Shown one piece after another: positions 42,743 to 51,156 of a stretch of DNA of 64,000 nucleotides. The position numbers and the translations under genes were made by a program. The stretch comes from Candidatus Epilinea brevis. GTDB taxonomy: Bacteria; Chloroflexota; Anaerolineae; Epilineales; Epilineaceae. The notes beneath the pieces are model-generated. The model saw nothing but the letters and a program-made list of their open reading frames with translations, made no database searches and was not told the DNA's origin. Positions within the stretch are counted from its first letter, which is position 1. The number at the start of each line of letters is the position of its first letter. The stretch is from positions 1-64,000 of the forward strand of contig JADJUE010000004.1 of assembly GCA_016710785.1 (NCBI GenBank), read 5' to 3'.

Positions 42743-44526
42743 ACAACGATGCGAGCCGCCGCCCAACCCTGAAGCGCTGGCTGCCGGCGATCCTCGCGGC
42801 GGCGCTCTTGATCCTGGTGGCCGTGCCGGCCGCCATGCGGCTGCGCTACGCCGAGCAGATCTATCCCGGCGTGCGCGTCGCGGGCATCGACGTGGGCGGA
42901 CTGACCGCCGCCGAAGCGCGGGAGCGTTTGCGGGCGGCGGGTCTGGATCCCACCCAGCCGCTGGAGCTGCTGGCGGACGCGGAGACCCTGAACATGGCCC
43001 CGGGCACGGACGGCATCGCCCTGGACGAGGAGGCCAGCGTCGCCGCGGCCATGGCCGTCGGCCGTGACCGCGGTTTCGTCGCCCGAACGTTGGTGCCGCC
43101 GCGAGCCGCGCTGATGGGCCAGGAGGTGGCGCCCGTGGTCCGGGTGGACGATGCCGCGCTGGCCGTGGCTTTGGCCCGGCTGGCCAAGGCTTTCGACCGC
43201 GCCCCCCGCGATGCCGCCATCGTGCTGGAGGGCTCTGAGCCGCGGGCCGTGGACGCGGTGATCGGACGCCGACTGGACCAGGGGCTGGCCTTCGTCGGCC
43301 TGCGCGATGTGGCGGCGCGCGGTCAATGGCCCATCGTCGACTTTCGCCTGCCGGTGGTCCTGGAAACTCCCGCGGTGCAGGAACTCGGCGCGGCCCTGGA
43401 ACAGGCGACCGCTCTCTTGCGGGAGCCCATCACCCTGCGCGCCGGAGAGGACACCTGGCAGCTGCCGCCGGAAGCCTTGGCCCCGCTCCTTCGTCCGCGA
43501 GCCGACGGGACGACGGTGCGTCTGGCGCTGGACGAAGCGGCGCTGAACGCCTGGATGGCACCCATCACCGTGGTCGTCAGCCGCACGGCCGAGCTGCCGC
43601 GCTTCGAGTTCCTGCCCGAGACCAAGACCCTGAAGCGCATCGCGAACGGACAGCGCGGTCAGCGCATCGACATGGCGGCCGCCGCCGAACAGATCCTGGC
43701 GGCCGGCGAAGGTGCCCGGCTGGTGCGCCTGCCATTGCAGTTCGAGGATCCCGCTGTCAGCGATGGGGCCTCCGCCGCCGACCTTGGCATTCAGGAGGTG
43801 GTGGGGCAATCGACCAGCCGCTTCGCGGGCTCTGCCCCCGGCCGCGTGCACAACGTGGCCTTGGCCGCCGCGAGGTTTCACGGGCTGTTGATCCCCCCGG
43901 ACGGCATCTTCTCCTTCAACGAGCATCTGGGCGACGTCTCCGAAGAAGAAGGTTACAAGAAGACGCTGATCATCGTCGACGGTGCCACCCAGGATGGCGT
44001 GGGCGGCGGCGTCTGCCAGGTGTCCACGACCTTGTTCCGGGCCGGCTTCATGGCCGGGCTGCCCGTCGTTGAGCGGCACGCCCACGGCTACCGTGTGGGC
44101 TACTACGAGCAGGGGGCGCCGCCGGGCTTCGACGCCACCATCTACAGCCCCATCGTCGACCTCAAGCTTCGCAACGACACCGGACATTGGCTGCTGGTGG
44201 CCACCGGAACCAACAAGGCCGCTACGACAACCACCTTCATCCTGTACGGCACCAGGCCCGCGCGCGAGGTCAAGCTCGGCCCGGTGGTCCAGGGCAAGGC
44301 GGTACCGCCCCCGCCCCCGCGCACCGAGTTCGATCCCAAGCTGGCGCCGGGCAGCTCGGAGGTCAAGGAATATGCCCGCGACGGGCTGACGGTCAGCCTG
44401 ACCCGCATCATCCTCGAGGGCGGACAGGAGCGCAAGGAGACCTTCAGCTCCCGCTACGTGCCTACGGGACTGATCGTCGCCATGGGGCCGCCGCTGGAAG
44501 TCGCCGCCACGCCGCCGACGCCGTGA
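42739..44526 (+). CDS. VanW-family exported protein
   Basis: 595 residues from a TTG at 42739 that overlaps the hisS stop (TTGA), with GAGGAG upstream. N-terminal transmembrane segment about residues 14-34. Two peptidoglycan-binding-like regions (YPGVRVAGIDVGGLTAAEAR; about residues 40-300) precede the VanW domain (about 370-510). The latter is recognised by GRVHNVALAAARFHGLLIPP, FSFNEHLGDVSEEEGYK and DGVGGGVCQVSTTLFRAGFM. The last 60 residues are G5-like (EVKEYARDGLTVSLTRIILE). VanW proteins are linked to cell-wall metabolism, though the reaction is not defined. Confidence 0.85.
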   Translation: MNNDASRRPTLKRWLPAILAAALLILVAVPAAMRLRYAEQIYPGVRVAGIDVGGLTAAEARERLRAAGLDPTQPLELLADAETLNMAPGTDGIALDEEASVAAAMAVGRDRGFVARTLVPPRAALMGQEVAPVVRVDDAALAVALARLAKAFDRAPRDAAIVLEGSEPRAVDAVIGRRLDQGLAFVGLRDVAARGQWPIVDFRLPVVLETPAVQELGAALEQATALLREPITLRAGEDTWQLPPEALAPLLRPRADGTTVRLALDEAALNAWMAPITVVVSRTAELPRFEFLPETKTLKRIANGQRGQRIDMAAAAEQILAAGEGARLVRLPLQFEDPAVSDGASAADLGIQEVVGQSTSRFAGSAPGRVHNVALAAARFHGLLIPPDGIFSFNEHLGDVSEEEGYKKTLIIVDGATQDGVGGGVCQVSTTLFRAGFMAGLPVVERHAHGYRVGYYEQGAPPGFDATIYSPIVDLKLRNDTGHWLLVATGTNKAATTTTFILYGTRPAREVKLGPVVQGKAVPPPPPRTEFDPKLAPGSSEVKEYARDGLTVSLTRIILEGGQERKETFSSRYVPTGLIVAMGPPLEVAATPPTP

Positions 44527-45704
44527 GCCATGCCCAACGGTCCGGCGCCACCCACGTGGCCTGGATCCTCCCGGCTTTTCCGCGCGACGCCGCCGATCCC
44601 CTGGTTCCCTACTGGGGGCCGATGGCGCAGGCGGTGGCCGAGGTCATGCACCTCGATGTGCTGCCGCTGCGCTTCCCCTCCGCCACAGCGCCGTTCGCTT
44701 GCGGTCGGGCCCGCGTCCATCCCCTTCCTCATGGGCATCTGCGACTCCGCCGGAGCCCCCGGCTCTGGACTGCCGCGCTGTCACGCCTGCGACGGCTGCA
44801 CCGCCAACGGCCCTTCCATGTCATCCATGCGCTGCATGGCAACGAGGCCGGCTTCCTGGGCGCCTTGGCCAGCCGAATGCTGGATGTGCCGCTGGTCGTC
44901 CATCTGGGCGGCGGGGAGACGGTAGGCTTTCCCCACCTCGCCTATGGCTCGCAGGCCTTTGCGGTCGAGCGCTGGCAGGTGCGCACGGCCATGCGCCGCG
45001 CCCGCCGGATCACCGTGGGCAGCCTGGCGCAAGGCCGCCTGGCCACCCGCCTCCTGTCGGAGCGACGCGCCGCGCGCGTCGTACTGGCTCCGCTGGGCAT
45101 CCGCCTGGCACCCTTCCTGGCCGTCTCTCCGGCGCCGCCTGCCGCCTCGCGACCGCTCACCCTGCTCAGCGTTGCGGAGTTCAACGCGGTCAAAGACCTG
45201 GAGACCTTGCTGCGCGCCGTTGCGCCTTGGGCACAGGCCCTGCCGGATCTGCGCCTGGCGCTGGTCGGCGGGGGTCCGGTCCTGGCCGACCTGCGTCGCC
45301 TGGCGGGGCGACTGGGCATCGCCCACCAGGTGGTCTGGCGTGGCCAGATCCCCAATGCGGCCGTGCCCCTGGCGCTCGGCGCGGCGACGGTGTTCGTCCA
45401 TTCCGCGCGCCACGAGGCCCAGGGCCTGGCCTTGATCGAGGCGGCGGCGGCGGGCCTGCCCATGGCCAGCACCAGCGTCGGCGTGGCCCCCGAGCTGGCG
45501 CCGGCCGGCCTGGCAACGGCGGCGCCCGGCGATGCGGCCGGCCTGTCGGCCGCCATCGGACAAGCCCTTGCCTGGGCCCTCGGCGCAGATGCACCGGCCC
45601 GCTCCGCCGCTCTGCGCGCGACCGTGGCCCGATTCGACCTGCCGCAAGCGGTGAGCGGCTGGTTGCGCCTGTATGACGCCATGGCCGACCGGATGACGCG
45701 ATGA
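44523..45704 (+). CDS. Family 4 glycosyltransferase
   Basis: 393 residues from a GTG at 44523 overlapping the VanW stop (GTGA). GT-B fold: the N-terminal acceptor half has THVAWILPAFPRD and PLVVHLGGGETVGFPHLAYG. The C-terminal donor half has LTLLSVAEFNAVKDLETLLR, LRLALVGGGPVLADLRRLAG, VVWRGQIPNAAVPLALGAAT and the E-x7-E motif in HSARHEAQGLALIEAAAAGL. It is coupled to VanW upstream and followed 16 bases later by an HPr-kinase-like gene. The acceptor is unknown; cell-surface glycan synthesis is likely. Confidence 0.85.
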   Translation: MSHAQRSGATHVAWILPAFPRDAADPLVPYWGPMAQAVAEVMHLDVLPLRFPSATAPFACGRARVHPLPHGHLRLRRSPRLWTAALSRLRRLHRQRPFHVIHALHGNEAGFLGALASRMLDVPLVVHLGGGETVGFPHLAYGSQAFAVERWQVRTAMRRARRITVGSLAQGRLATRLLSERRAARVVLAPLGIRLAPFLAVSPAPPAASRPLTLLSVAEFNAVKDLETLLRAVAPWAQALPDLRLALVGGGPVLADLRRLAGRLGIAHQVVWRGQIPNAAVPLALGAATVFVHSARHEAQGLALIEAAAAGLPMASTSVGVAPELAPAGLATAAPGDAAGLSAAIGQALAWALGADAPARSAALRATVARFDLPQAVSGWLRLYDAMADRMTR

Positions 45705-45720
45705 CAACCCGGATGACCTC

Positions 45721-46776
45721 ATGACGCCTGATGATCTGGCCATCCAGCCTCTCCTCGGCGCCCAGCGGCCCGCCAGCTGGACCGCGCGGCGCTTCACCGT
45801 GCTGGGCATGGACCTGGCATGGCAGGGAGCCGATGAGGCGCTGACCGCCGCGGCCGCCCAGGTGCTGGCGAGCCGCGCCAAGGCGGTGTCGAGTGGCCTG
45901 AGCCTGAGCATCCTGGCGCTACGGACGCCGGGAACCTCCATGCCCAGCAACCTCGGCCTCGGCGCCTTCGCGGCGGAGGCCGACGGCCGCGCCTACCATG
46001 AGGCAGGCGGCCTGCTGGCCATCTTGACGCCGAGCGGCAGCTGCACGCTTGCGGACCTGGAGTCCGGCCGCATCAGCGCCTTCGTCAACCCCGAGGCCGA
46101 CCTCGCCGCCGAAGCCGAAGCCTTGTTCGGCGCTCCCGTATGGCGGTTTGCGGCGCGCCAAGGGCTGGTGGCCTGTCATGCGGCCACCGTCATCGCCCCC
46201 AGCGGCAAGGGTCTCCTGCTACGGGCCGCCGGCGGAGGCGGCAAGTCCACCTTGGCCCTGGCCGCCTGGCGGCAAGGACTGGGCCTCCTGGCCGAGGAAG
46301 TCACCTGGATCGACCTGCGCACGACACCTGCTTCGCCGACCTTGCGCGGCCGGCCCGACCAGATCCATGTCGCGCCGGATGTCCTGACAGCCTGGGATCT
46401 GGCGCCGGTCTCCGATCTCGCTGACCGCGCTGACGCCCAGCCGCAAGGCCCCGTCGACACGCTCACGGGCAAGGTCCGCCTGGCGCTGCCGGAAGGCGAT
46501 TCGCGCCTGGTCGGCTCGGCAATGGCCGGCCCGGTGGTCTTCCTGGCGCGGGGCGAGGCGGCGGAGGCCGGCTGTTGGCGGCACATCTCGACCGCTGAAG
46601 CCCATGAACGCTGGCAGGCCACCGCCATTGCCGGCGAGGCCAGCCAGCGTGCGGATGGGCTCTCGGCGGCCCTGCAGGCGCTGCTTGGCCGGGGCGCCTA
46701 TGTGTTGGGCGGCGATACGCCGCCGCGCCTGGCGGCGCGGCTGCTCGAGATGGACCACGATTGGGGAACACGCTGA
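45721..46776 (+). CDS. HPr-kinase-like P-loop protein
   Basis: 351 residues. The C-terminal half has VACHAATVIAPSGKGLLLRA and then a P-loop GGGGKSTLALAAW (about residues 170-183), in the context typical of HPr kinase/phosphorylase-related ATPases. EEVTWIDLRTTPA follows as a candidate acidic motif. The N-terminal 140 residues do not resemble the HPrK N-terminal domain. Such 'HprK-related' proteins often accompany glycosyltransferases in capsule or exopolysaccharide loci, as here. The substrate is unknown; it is unlikely to be the true HPr kinase. The stop overlaps the next ATG. Confidence 0.7.
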   Translation: MTPDDLAIQPLLGAQRPASWTARRFTVLGMDLAWQGADEALTAAAAQVLASRAKAVSSGLSLSILALRTPGTSMPSNLGLGAFAAEADGRAYHEAGGLLAILTPSGSCTLADLESGRISAFVNPEADLAAEAEALFGAPVWRFAARQGLVACHAATVIAPSGKGLLLRAAGGGGKSTLALAAWRQGLGLLAEEVTWIDLRTTPASPTLRGRPDQIHVAPDVLTAWDLAPVSDLADRADAQPQGPVDTLTGKVRLALPEGDSRLVGSAMAGPVVFLARGEAAEAGCWRHISTAEAHERWQATAIAGEASQRADGLSAALQALLGRGAYVLGGDTPPRLAARLLEMDHDWGTR

Positions 46777-47897
46777 TGAGGATCATCGCGACCGCCGCGG
46801 CGGGCATGGAGGCGATCGTCGCCATGGAGTTGCGCGCGCTCGGCCATACCGAGGTCACCGTGCGGCCCGGCAAGGTGGAGGTGGAAGGCGATTGGGCCGA
46901 GCTGGCGCGCCTCAACCTGTGGCTGCGCAGCGCGGACCGGGTGAAGCTGGCCGTCGGTTCCTTTCCGGCCACCAGCTTCGAGGCCTTGTTCCAGGGAACG
47001 GCGGCTCTACCGTGGGCGGAGATCCTGACCCTTGACGCGGCCTTCCCCGTGGTGGGTCGGTCGGCGCGATCCATCCTGCACAGCGTTCCGGACTGTCAGG
47101 CCATCGTGAAGAAGGCCGTGGTAGAGGCGATGAAGCGGCGCCACAAGGGAGTGGATTGGTTCAGCGAAGACGGTCCGCTCTATCGCATCGAGGTGGCGGT
47201 GCATGACGACGTGGCCGAGCTGACGGTGGACGCCAGCGGCGACGGCCTTCACAAGCGCGGCTACCGCCGGCTGGTCAGCGAGGCGCCGCTCCGCGAGACC
47301 TTGGCGGCCGGCATCCTCATCCTGGCCCGCTGGCGGATGACGGAGGAAGTGCTGGTGGATCCGTTCTGCGGATCGGGCACCTTCGCCATCGAGGCGGCGA
47401 TGATCGCCCGGCGGCAGGCCCCCGGCCTGCGGCGGCGCTTTGCGGCGATGCAGTGGCCGCAGATCGGCCTGCCGGTATGGCGCCGACTGCAGCTGGAGGC
47501 CGAGGAACAACTGGACAAGCGCGCCCAGCCCGACATCCGCGCCCTGGACCTGTCGCCGAACCTGGTGGACCTGGCGCGCCGCAACGCCGCGGCCGCCGGT
47601 GTGGAGGCATTCATCCGCTTTCAGGCGGCCGATGCCCGCCGCTGGTCGCCGGACGCGCCCCGCGGCCTGCTGGTGGGCAACCCCCCCTACGGCCAGCGCT
47701 TGGGCGACAAGCGCGCCGCCGCCGAGCTGGCCCGGGCGCTCGGCGAGCGGCACCGCGCCGCCGGCGAAGGCTGGCGGGCCTTCTGGCTCAGCGCCTTGCC
47801 CGACTGGGAGACCTGTTACGGCCGCACGGCGGACCGCCGCCGCAAGCTCTACAACGCGGGGATCGCGGCGCAGCTGTACCAGTACCGCGGTGGCTGA
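46776..47897 (+). CDS. THUMP-domain RNA (guanine-N2) methyltransferase, RlmL/YpsC type
   Basis: 373 residues from ATG 46776, overlapping the previous stop (TGATG). N-terminal THUMP region (ATAAAGMEAIVAMELRALGH and YRIEVAVHDDVAELTVDASG). A Rossmann methyltransferase domain starts near 180: RGYRRLVSEAPLRETLAAGI, VDPFCGSGTFAIEAAMIARR (SAM motif I), IRALDLSPNLVDLARRNA and the catalytic GNPPYGQRLGD. It resembles the N-terminal methyltransferase of RlmL (23S rRNA m2G2445) as a stand-alone YpsC-like protein. The rRNA target is inferred. Confidence 0.85.
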   Translation: MRIIATAAAGMEAIVAMELRALGHTEVTVRPGKVEVEGDWAELARLNLWLRSADRVKLAVGSFPATSFEALFQGTAALPWAEILTLDAAFPVVGRSARSILHSVPDCQAIVKKAVVEAMKRRHKGVDWFSEDGPLYRIEVAVHDDVAELTVDASGDGLHKRGYRRLVSEAPLRETLAAGILILARWRMTEEVLVDPFCGSGTFAIEAAMIARRQAPGLRRRFAAMQWPQIGLPVWRRLQLEAEEQLDKRAQPDIRALDLSPNLVDLARRNAAAAGVEAFIRFQAADARRWSPDAPRGLLVGNPPYGQRLGDKRAAAELARALGERHRAAGEGWRAFWLSALPDWETCYGRTADRRRKLYNAGIAAQLYQYRGG

Positions 47898-47933
47898 CGC
47901 AGCAGGGGCTGCCGCCACGAGTACGCGACGGCC

Positions 47934-49967
47934 TCAGGGGCCGGTTGACCCGGCGAACGGCATCCAGAGCGCATACGCCGCCGGCGCGCGGCTGTCCACC
48001 AGGCTCGCCCCGACCAGCGGCAGGCCGCCGTCGCAACGGCTGCCGTAGGCCGCGGCAACCAAGGCCAGATCCGACAGGCTGACCACGCCGTCACGGTCCA
48101 GGTCTATGCAGCGCGGCGCCGCCAGATCCGTCGGCAAGCCCTGCTGGCGGGCTACCTGTACGATGTCGCGAAGGTCGACCGAACAGTTGCCGTCCACATC
48201 ACCCGCCCGCAAGGCGATGCTCGGCAGCTGGTTCAGGCCGTCGATCAATTCGACGCCCCGGATGCGGCGTTCCAGGGCGCAGGGCGCGGTCAACACCAGA
48301 TCGGCGCGACCAGGACCGTCCAAGGCCAGGGCATACCGACCCAGGGGACCGGTGGCGGCGCGATCGGATCCGATCATCACCTGACCATCATCCACCGGCC
48401 GATCGAGAGTCCGCAGCAGGCCGGTGACGATCGGCAGGTTGCGCGGACAGGGGCCTCCCTGCAATTGCACGGTGTCGGCCCGCAAGGGGCGGCAGGCCAT
48501 GCCTTGGTCCAAGCCACCGGTCACCCTGACCCAGGATCCCAGGAAGGGCGCCAGCGCGGGCCCAGAAGCCCGCACATAGCTCAGCCACTGGCCGTCGCAG
48601 TCCACCAGGGCGAAGGCATCCAAGGGACAGCCGATAGGCCGCCCGATGTAGAGCAAGCGGCCGACGAGCGTCTGCGGCGTAGACACCGCCAACGGCGTCT
48701 CGCTGCCGGAGCTGCGGGCGCGCGCTTCGGCTTCGCCCGCGCGAAGGCCCAGCCAGACGACCTGCACCTTGCCGTCGCGGTCCAGCACGGCACGCGGATC
48801 CTGCGCCTGCCCCAGGCCGCGCGCCGCATCGACCCGGCTGGCGGCCCCCACGCCGTTCGCGCCCACGCTGGCGGCGAACAAGCGCGCACCGGATGCGTCG
48901 GTTCGGCTCTCGGTCCACAAGAGCGCCCGCAATCCGGACGGGCCCGCCACCAGGTCCATCTCCCCCAAAGCACCCAGTCGCGGTTCAACCCAGGGCCCTT
49001 CAGCCCGCCAGAAGCCGTCGGGCGCCGGGAGGCTGGCCCCGCGGATGCGCCCCAGCCCGGCCAGATCCAACCAGGCGACCACGGGATGGCCGGCCTCATC
49101 CACGGCGATGGCCGGGAAGCGTTGGGCGGCCGGGCCGACATCGGCGCTCAGGATGGCGTTGGGCCACCAGACGTCGCCACCCGGGGGGAGGCGGCTGGCG
49201 GCGATGTCGCTGCGTCCTTCGCGGGTGTCCTCCCAGGCAGCATACAGGTTGCCGTCCGGCGCCGCGGCCAGGACCGGGCGCCGCTGGACGCCATCCGCCG
49301 GGGTGTTGAGGCGGGACGGCGCGGACCAATGCTCGCCGGGAACCTTGAACGCATAGACGATGTCGGCTTCATCGCGACCTTCGGACCAGATGGCGTGCAG
49401 CACGCCATAGGGGTCGACCGCCAGATCAGGGTCCGCGCGATCGACATCCGCACCGTTATCGACCCGGCGGGCCACGGACCAGGCCGACCAGCCGGGCCGT
49501 TGCTCGGCATGCCAGACGGATGCACCGCCGGTCTGACGCCGCAGCCAGATGGCATGCAGGCGACCCGCCGGATCCTCCGCCAGGCGCGGCGTGGCCAGCA
49601 CGCCTTCGGCCACCGTTTCGCCGCCGTCCAGGGAGGCCACCCGCTCGGCGGCCTGCCAGGCGAGGGTGCCTGCGGGCCGGCCGGCCGACCAGAGGCTGCT
49701 CGCCGCCCCCGGATGGTCCTCCACCCAGACCGCCCGTAGGCTGCCATCGGTCATGGCCAGCAGGTCCAGGTCTCGCGGCGGCGCCTCCGGCGCCGACGGG
49801 TTCAGGTCGACGGCCGCCTGCCAGCTGATGTCCCCGGCCACAGCCGCTCGGGGCAGTCCGCCCACCCCGATCGACAACAGGACGATCGCCAGCCGCCGTA
49901 AGCGCGGCGACCACGTGCGGGCGCGCACGGCCCCCTCTGCGGTCACCGGCCCTGCGATCAGCGCCAT
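47934..49967 (-). CDS. Secreted protein with propeller-like repeats and C-terminal dockerin-like domain
   Basis: 677 residues from ATG 49967. Signal peptide about residues 20-42. Residues 45-400 hold repeats of the form ...RLHAIWLRRQTGG..., VLHAIWSEGRDEADIVYAF and NLYAAWEDTREGRSDIAASR (each ~50 residues, W-containing). This suggests a sialidase-like or BNR-like propeller. A beta-sandwich region follows. Near the end two calcium-loop motifs stand ~37 residues apart: GDVDGNCSVDLRDIVQVARQ and IDLDRDGVVSLSDLALVAAA, typical of a type I dockerin. The tail APAAYALWMPFAGS resembles the LP-type tails of other exported proteins. The gene lies 4 bases after the preceding glycosyltransferase stop, so they form one transcription unit. 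Confidence 0.8.
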   Translation of the reverse strand: MALIAGPVTAEGAVRARTWSPRLRRLAIVLLSIGVGGLPRAAVAGDISWQAAVDLNPSAPEAPPRDLDLLAMTDGSLRAVWVEDHPGAASSLWSAGRPAGTLAWQAAERVASLDGGETVAEGVLATPRLAEDPAGRLHAIWLRRQTGGASVWHAEQRPGWSAWSVARRVDNGADVDRADPDLAVDPYGVLHAIWSEGRDEADIVYAFKVPGEHWSAPSRLNTPADGVQRRPVLAAAPDGNLYAAWEDTREGRSDIAASRLPPGGDVWWPNAILSADVGPAAQRFPAIAVDEAGHPVVAWLDLAGLGRIRGASLPAPDGFWRAEGPWVEPRLGALGEMDLVAGPSGLRALLWTESRTDASGARLFAASVGANGVGAASRVDAARGLGQAQDPRAVLDRDGKVQVVWLGLRAGEAEARARSSGSETPLAVSTPQTLVGRLLYIGRPIGCPLDAFALVDCDGQWLSYVRASGPALAPFLGSWVRVTGGLDQGMACRPLRADTVQLQGGPCPRNLPIVTGLLRTLDRPVDDGQVMIGSDRAATGPLGRYALALDGPGRADLVLTAPCALERRIRGVELIDGLNQLPSIALRAGDVDGNCSVDLRDIVQVARQQGLPTDLAAPRCIDLDRDGVVSLSDLALVAAAYGSRCDGGLPLVGASLVDSRAPAAYALWMPFAGSTGP

Positions 49968-49971
49968 GGCA

Positions 49972-51156
49972 TCATCCCTGCCCTCGATGGGAGACGAGGT
50001 CTTCCATCGCCGCATCGTAGCGCGGCGCCACCAGGCGCCAATCCAAGGCCAAGGCCGCCCGGCGGCAGCTTTCGTCGCGCACCAGATCCTCCGCTTGCCC
50101 CAAGGAGGCCACGGCCGCGAGCACCTTCGCCAGCAGGTCGTCCTGGTCATCGTAGAGCAGCTGTCCTTGTCGCGGCAAGGGCACCCGCTCGGGATAGGCC
50201 AGATCGCGGGGCAGGATGGGCAGGCAGCCGCAGACCATGGCCTCAGCCACCGCCACGCCGAAGAAGTCGTGCCGGGCGGTGGACAGCACGATGTCGGCCT
50301 GCCACAGCATCCGGGCATAGGCGCGGCGGTCGGGGACGAAGCCGGCATGGACCACCTGCGCGCCGTGGCGCGCCAGCATGGCCGCCATGTCCGCGGGCGG
50401 CGAGCCGCAGCGCTCCCCCAGGAGCAGCCATTGCACGTCGATCCGGCGCTCGGCCAGAGCGTCCATCAAATGGATCAGTCGGTCCGGACCCTTGTCATGC
50501 TCCCAACGGTGGTTCCAGAGCAGCCGGACCGGACCGGGGCGACGGGCCGCGGGGCGCGCCGCCTCCAGGGCGGCCACGTCCAGCCCCACCGGGAGCACCC
50601 GGCTGCGGGCCGCCACCCTTGCCGGGGCACCCCGTTCCTGGTGGTCGGGGAAACCGCGCAAAAAGGCCGGCAATCCGCCGAGGAAGCTGTCGCGGTGATG
50701 GTCGGAGTTCCACCACACCGCATCGGCGGCCAACATGCTGCGCAGGTTCACGACCGCATACTCCCGGTCGTCACGCGCGGCGCGGCGCTGTCGCGACGCA
50801 TCCCATGACGGCGCGATGGGCTGCTGAGGGTAGGTGAGCTGCGTTTCGTGGGCATAGTAGACGACCGGCAGGGCGGCCGACCACGACCGCGTGAGCCCCA
50901 GGAATGCGGCCAGGTCCAGCATGCTGGAGGCCAGAATGGCCTGCGGCGGAGGCTGCGGCGCCGGCAGACGCCGCGCCAGGGTCAGGGCCGCGCCATGCAT
51001 GCGCCACTTCCAGAAGCGGCCGGGCAGGCTGGCGACCTGCAGCTCCCAGGCGCTGGCGGCCCTGAGACCCGCCACCCAGTCCCGATGGGATCCGGCCAGG
51101 TAGGGCTCCAGGAGCAGCAGCCGTCGTCGCGGCCCGCCCGGCTGCGCGCCGCTCAA
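49972..51156 (-). CDS. tRNA-queuosine alpha-mannosyltransferase homologue (DUF3524/GTDC1 type)
   Basis: 394 residues. The N-terminus is diagnostic of the DUF3524 group: LLLLEPYLAGSHRDWVAGLR, LPGRFWKWRMHGAALTLARR, AILASSMLDLAAFLGLTRSW and VVYYAHETQLTYPQQP. The C-terminal GT-B half has VRLLWNHRWEHDKGPDRLIH, VQWLLLGERCGSPPADMAAM and TARHDFFGVAVAEAMVCGCL. Characterised relatives attach mannose to queuosine in tRNA-Asp. No queuosine biosynthesis gene is in the window. The ATG overlaps the stop of the CdaA-YbbR gene (ATGA). The family call is strong; the tRNA substrate is inferred. Confidence 0.8.
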   Translation of the reverse strand: MSGAQPGGPRRRLLLLEPYLAGSHRDWVAGLRAASAWELQVASLPGRFWKWRMHGAALTLARRLPAPQPPPQAILASSMLDLAAFLGLTRSWSAALPVVYYAHETQLTYPQQPIAPSWDASRQRRAARDDREYAVVNLRSMLAADAVWWNSDHHRDSFLGGLPAFLRGFPDHQERGAPARVAARSRVLPVGLDVAALEAARPAARRPGPVRLLWNHRWEHDKGPDRLIHLMDALAERRIDVQWLLLGERCGSPPADMAAMLARHGAQVVHAGFVPDRRAYARMLWQADIVLSTARHDFFGVAVAEAMVCGCLPILPRDLAYPERVPLPRQGQLLYDDQDDLLAKVLAAVASLGQAEDLVRDESCRRAALALDWRLVAPRYDAAMEDLVSHRGQG

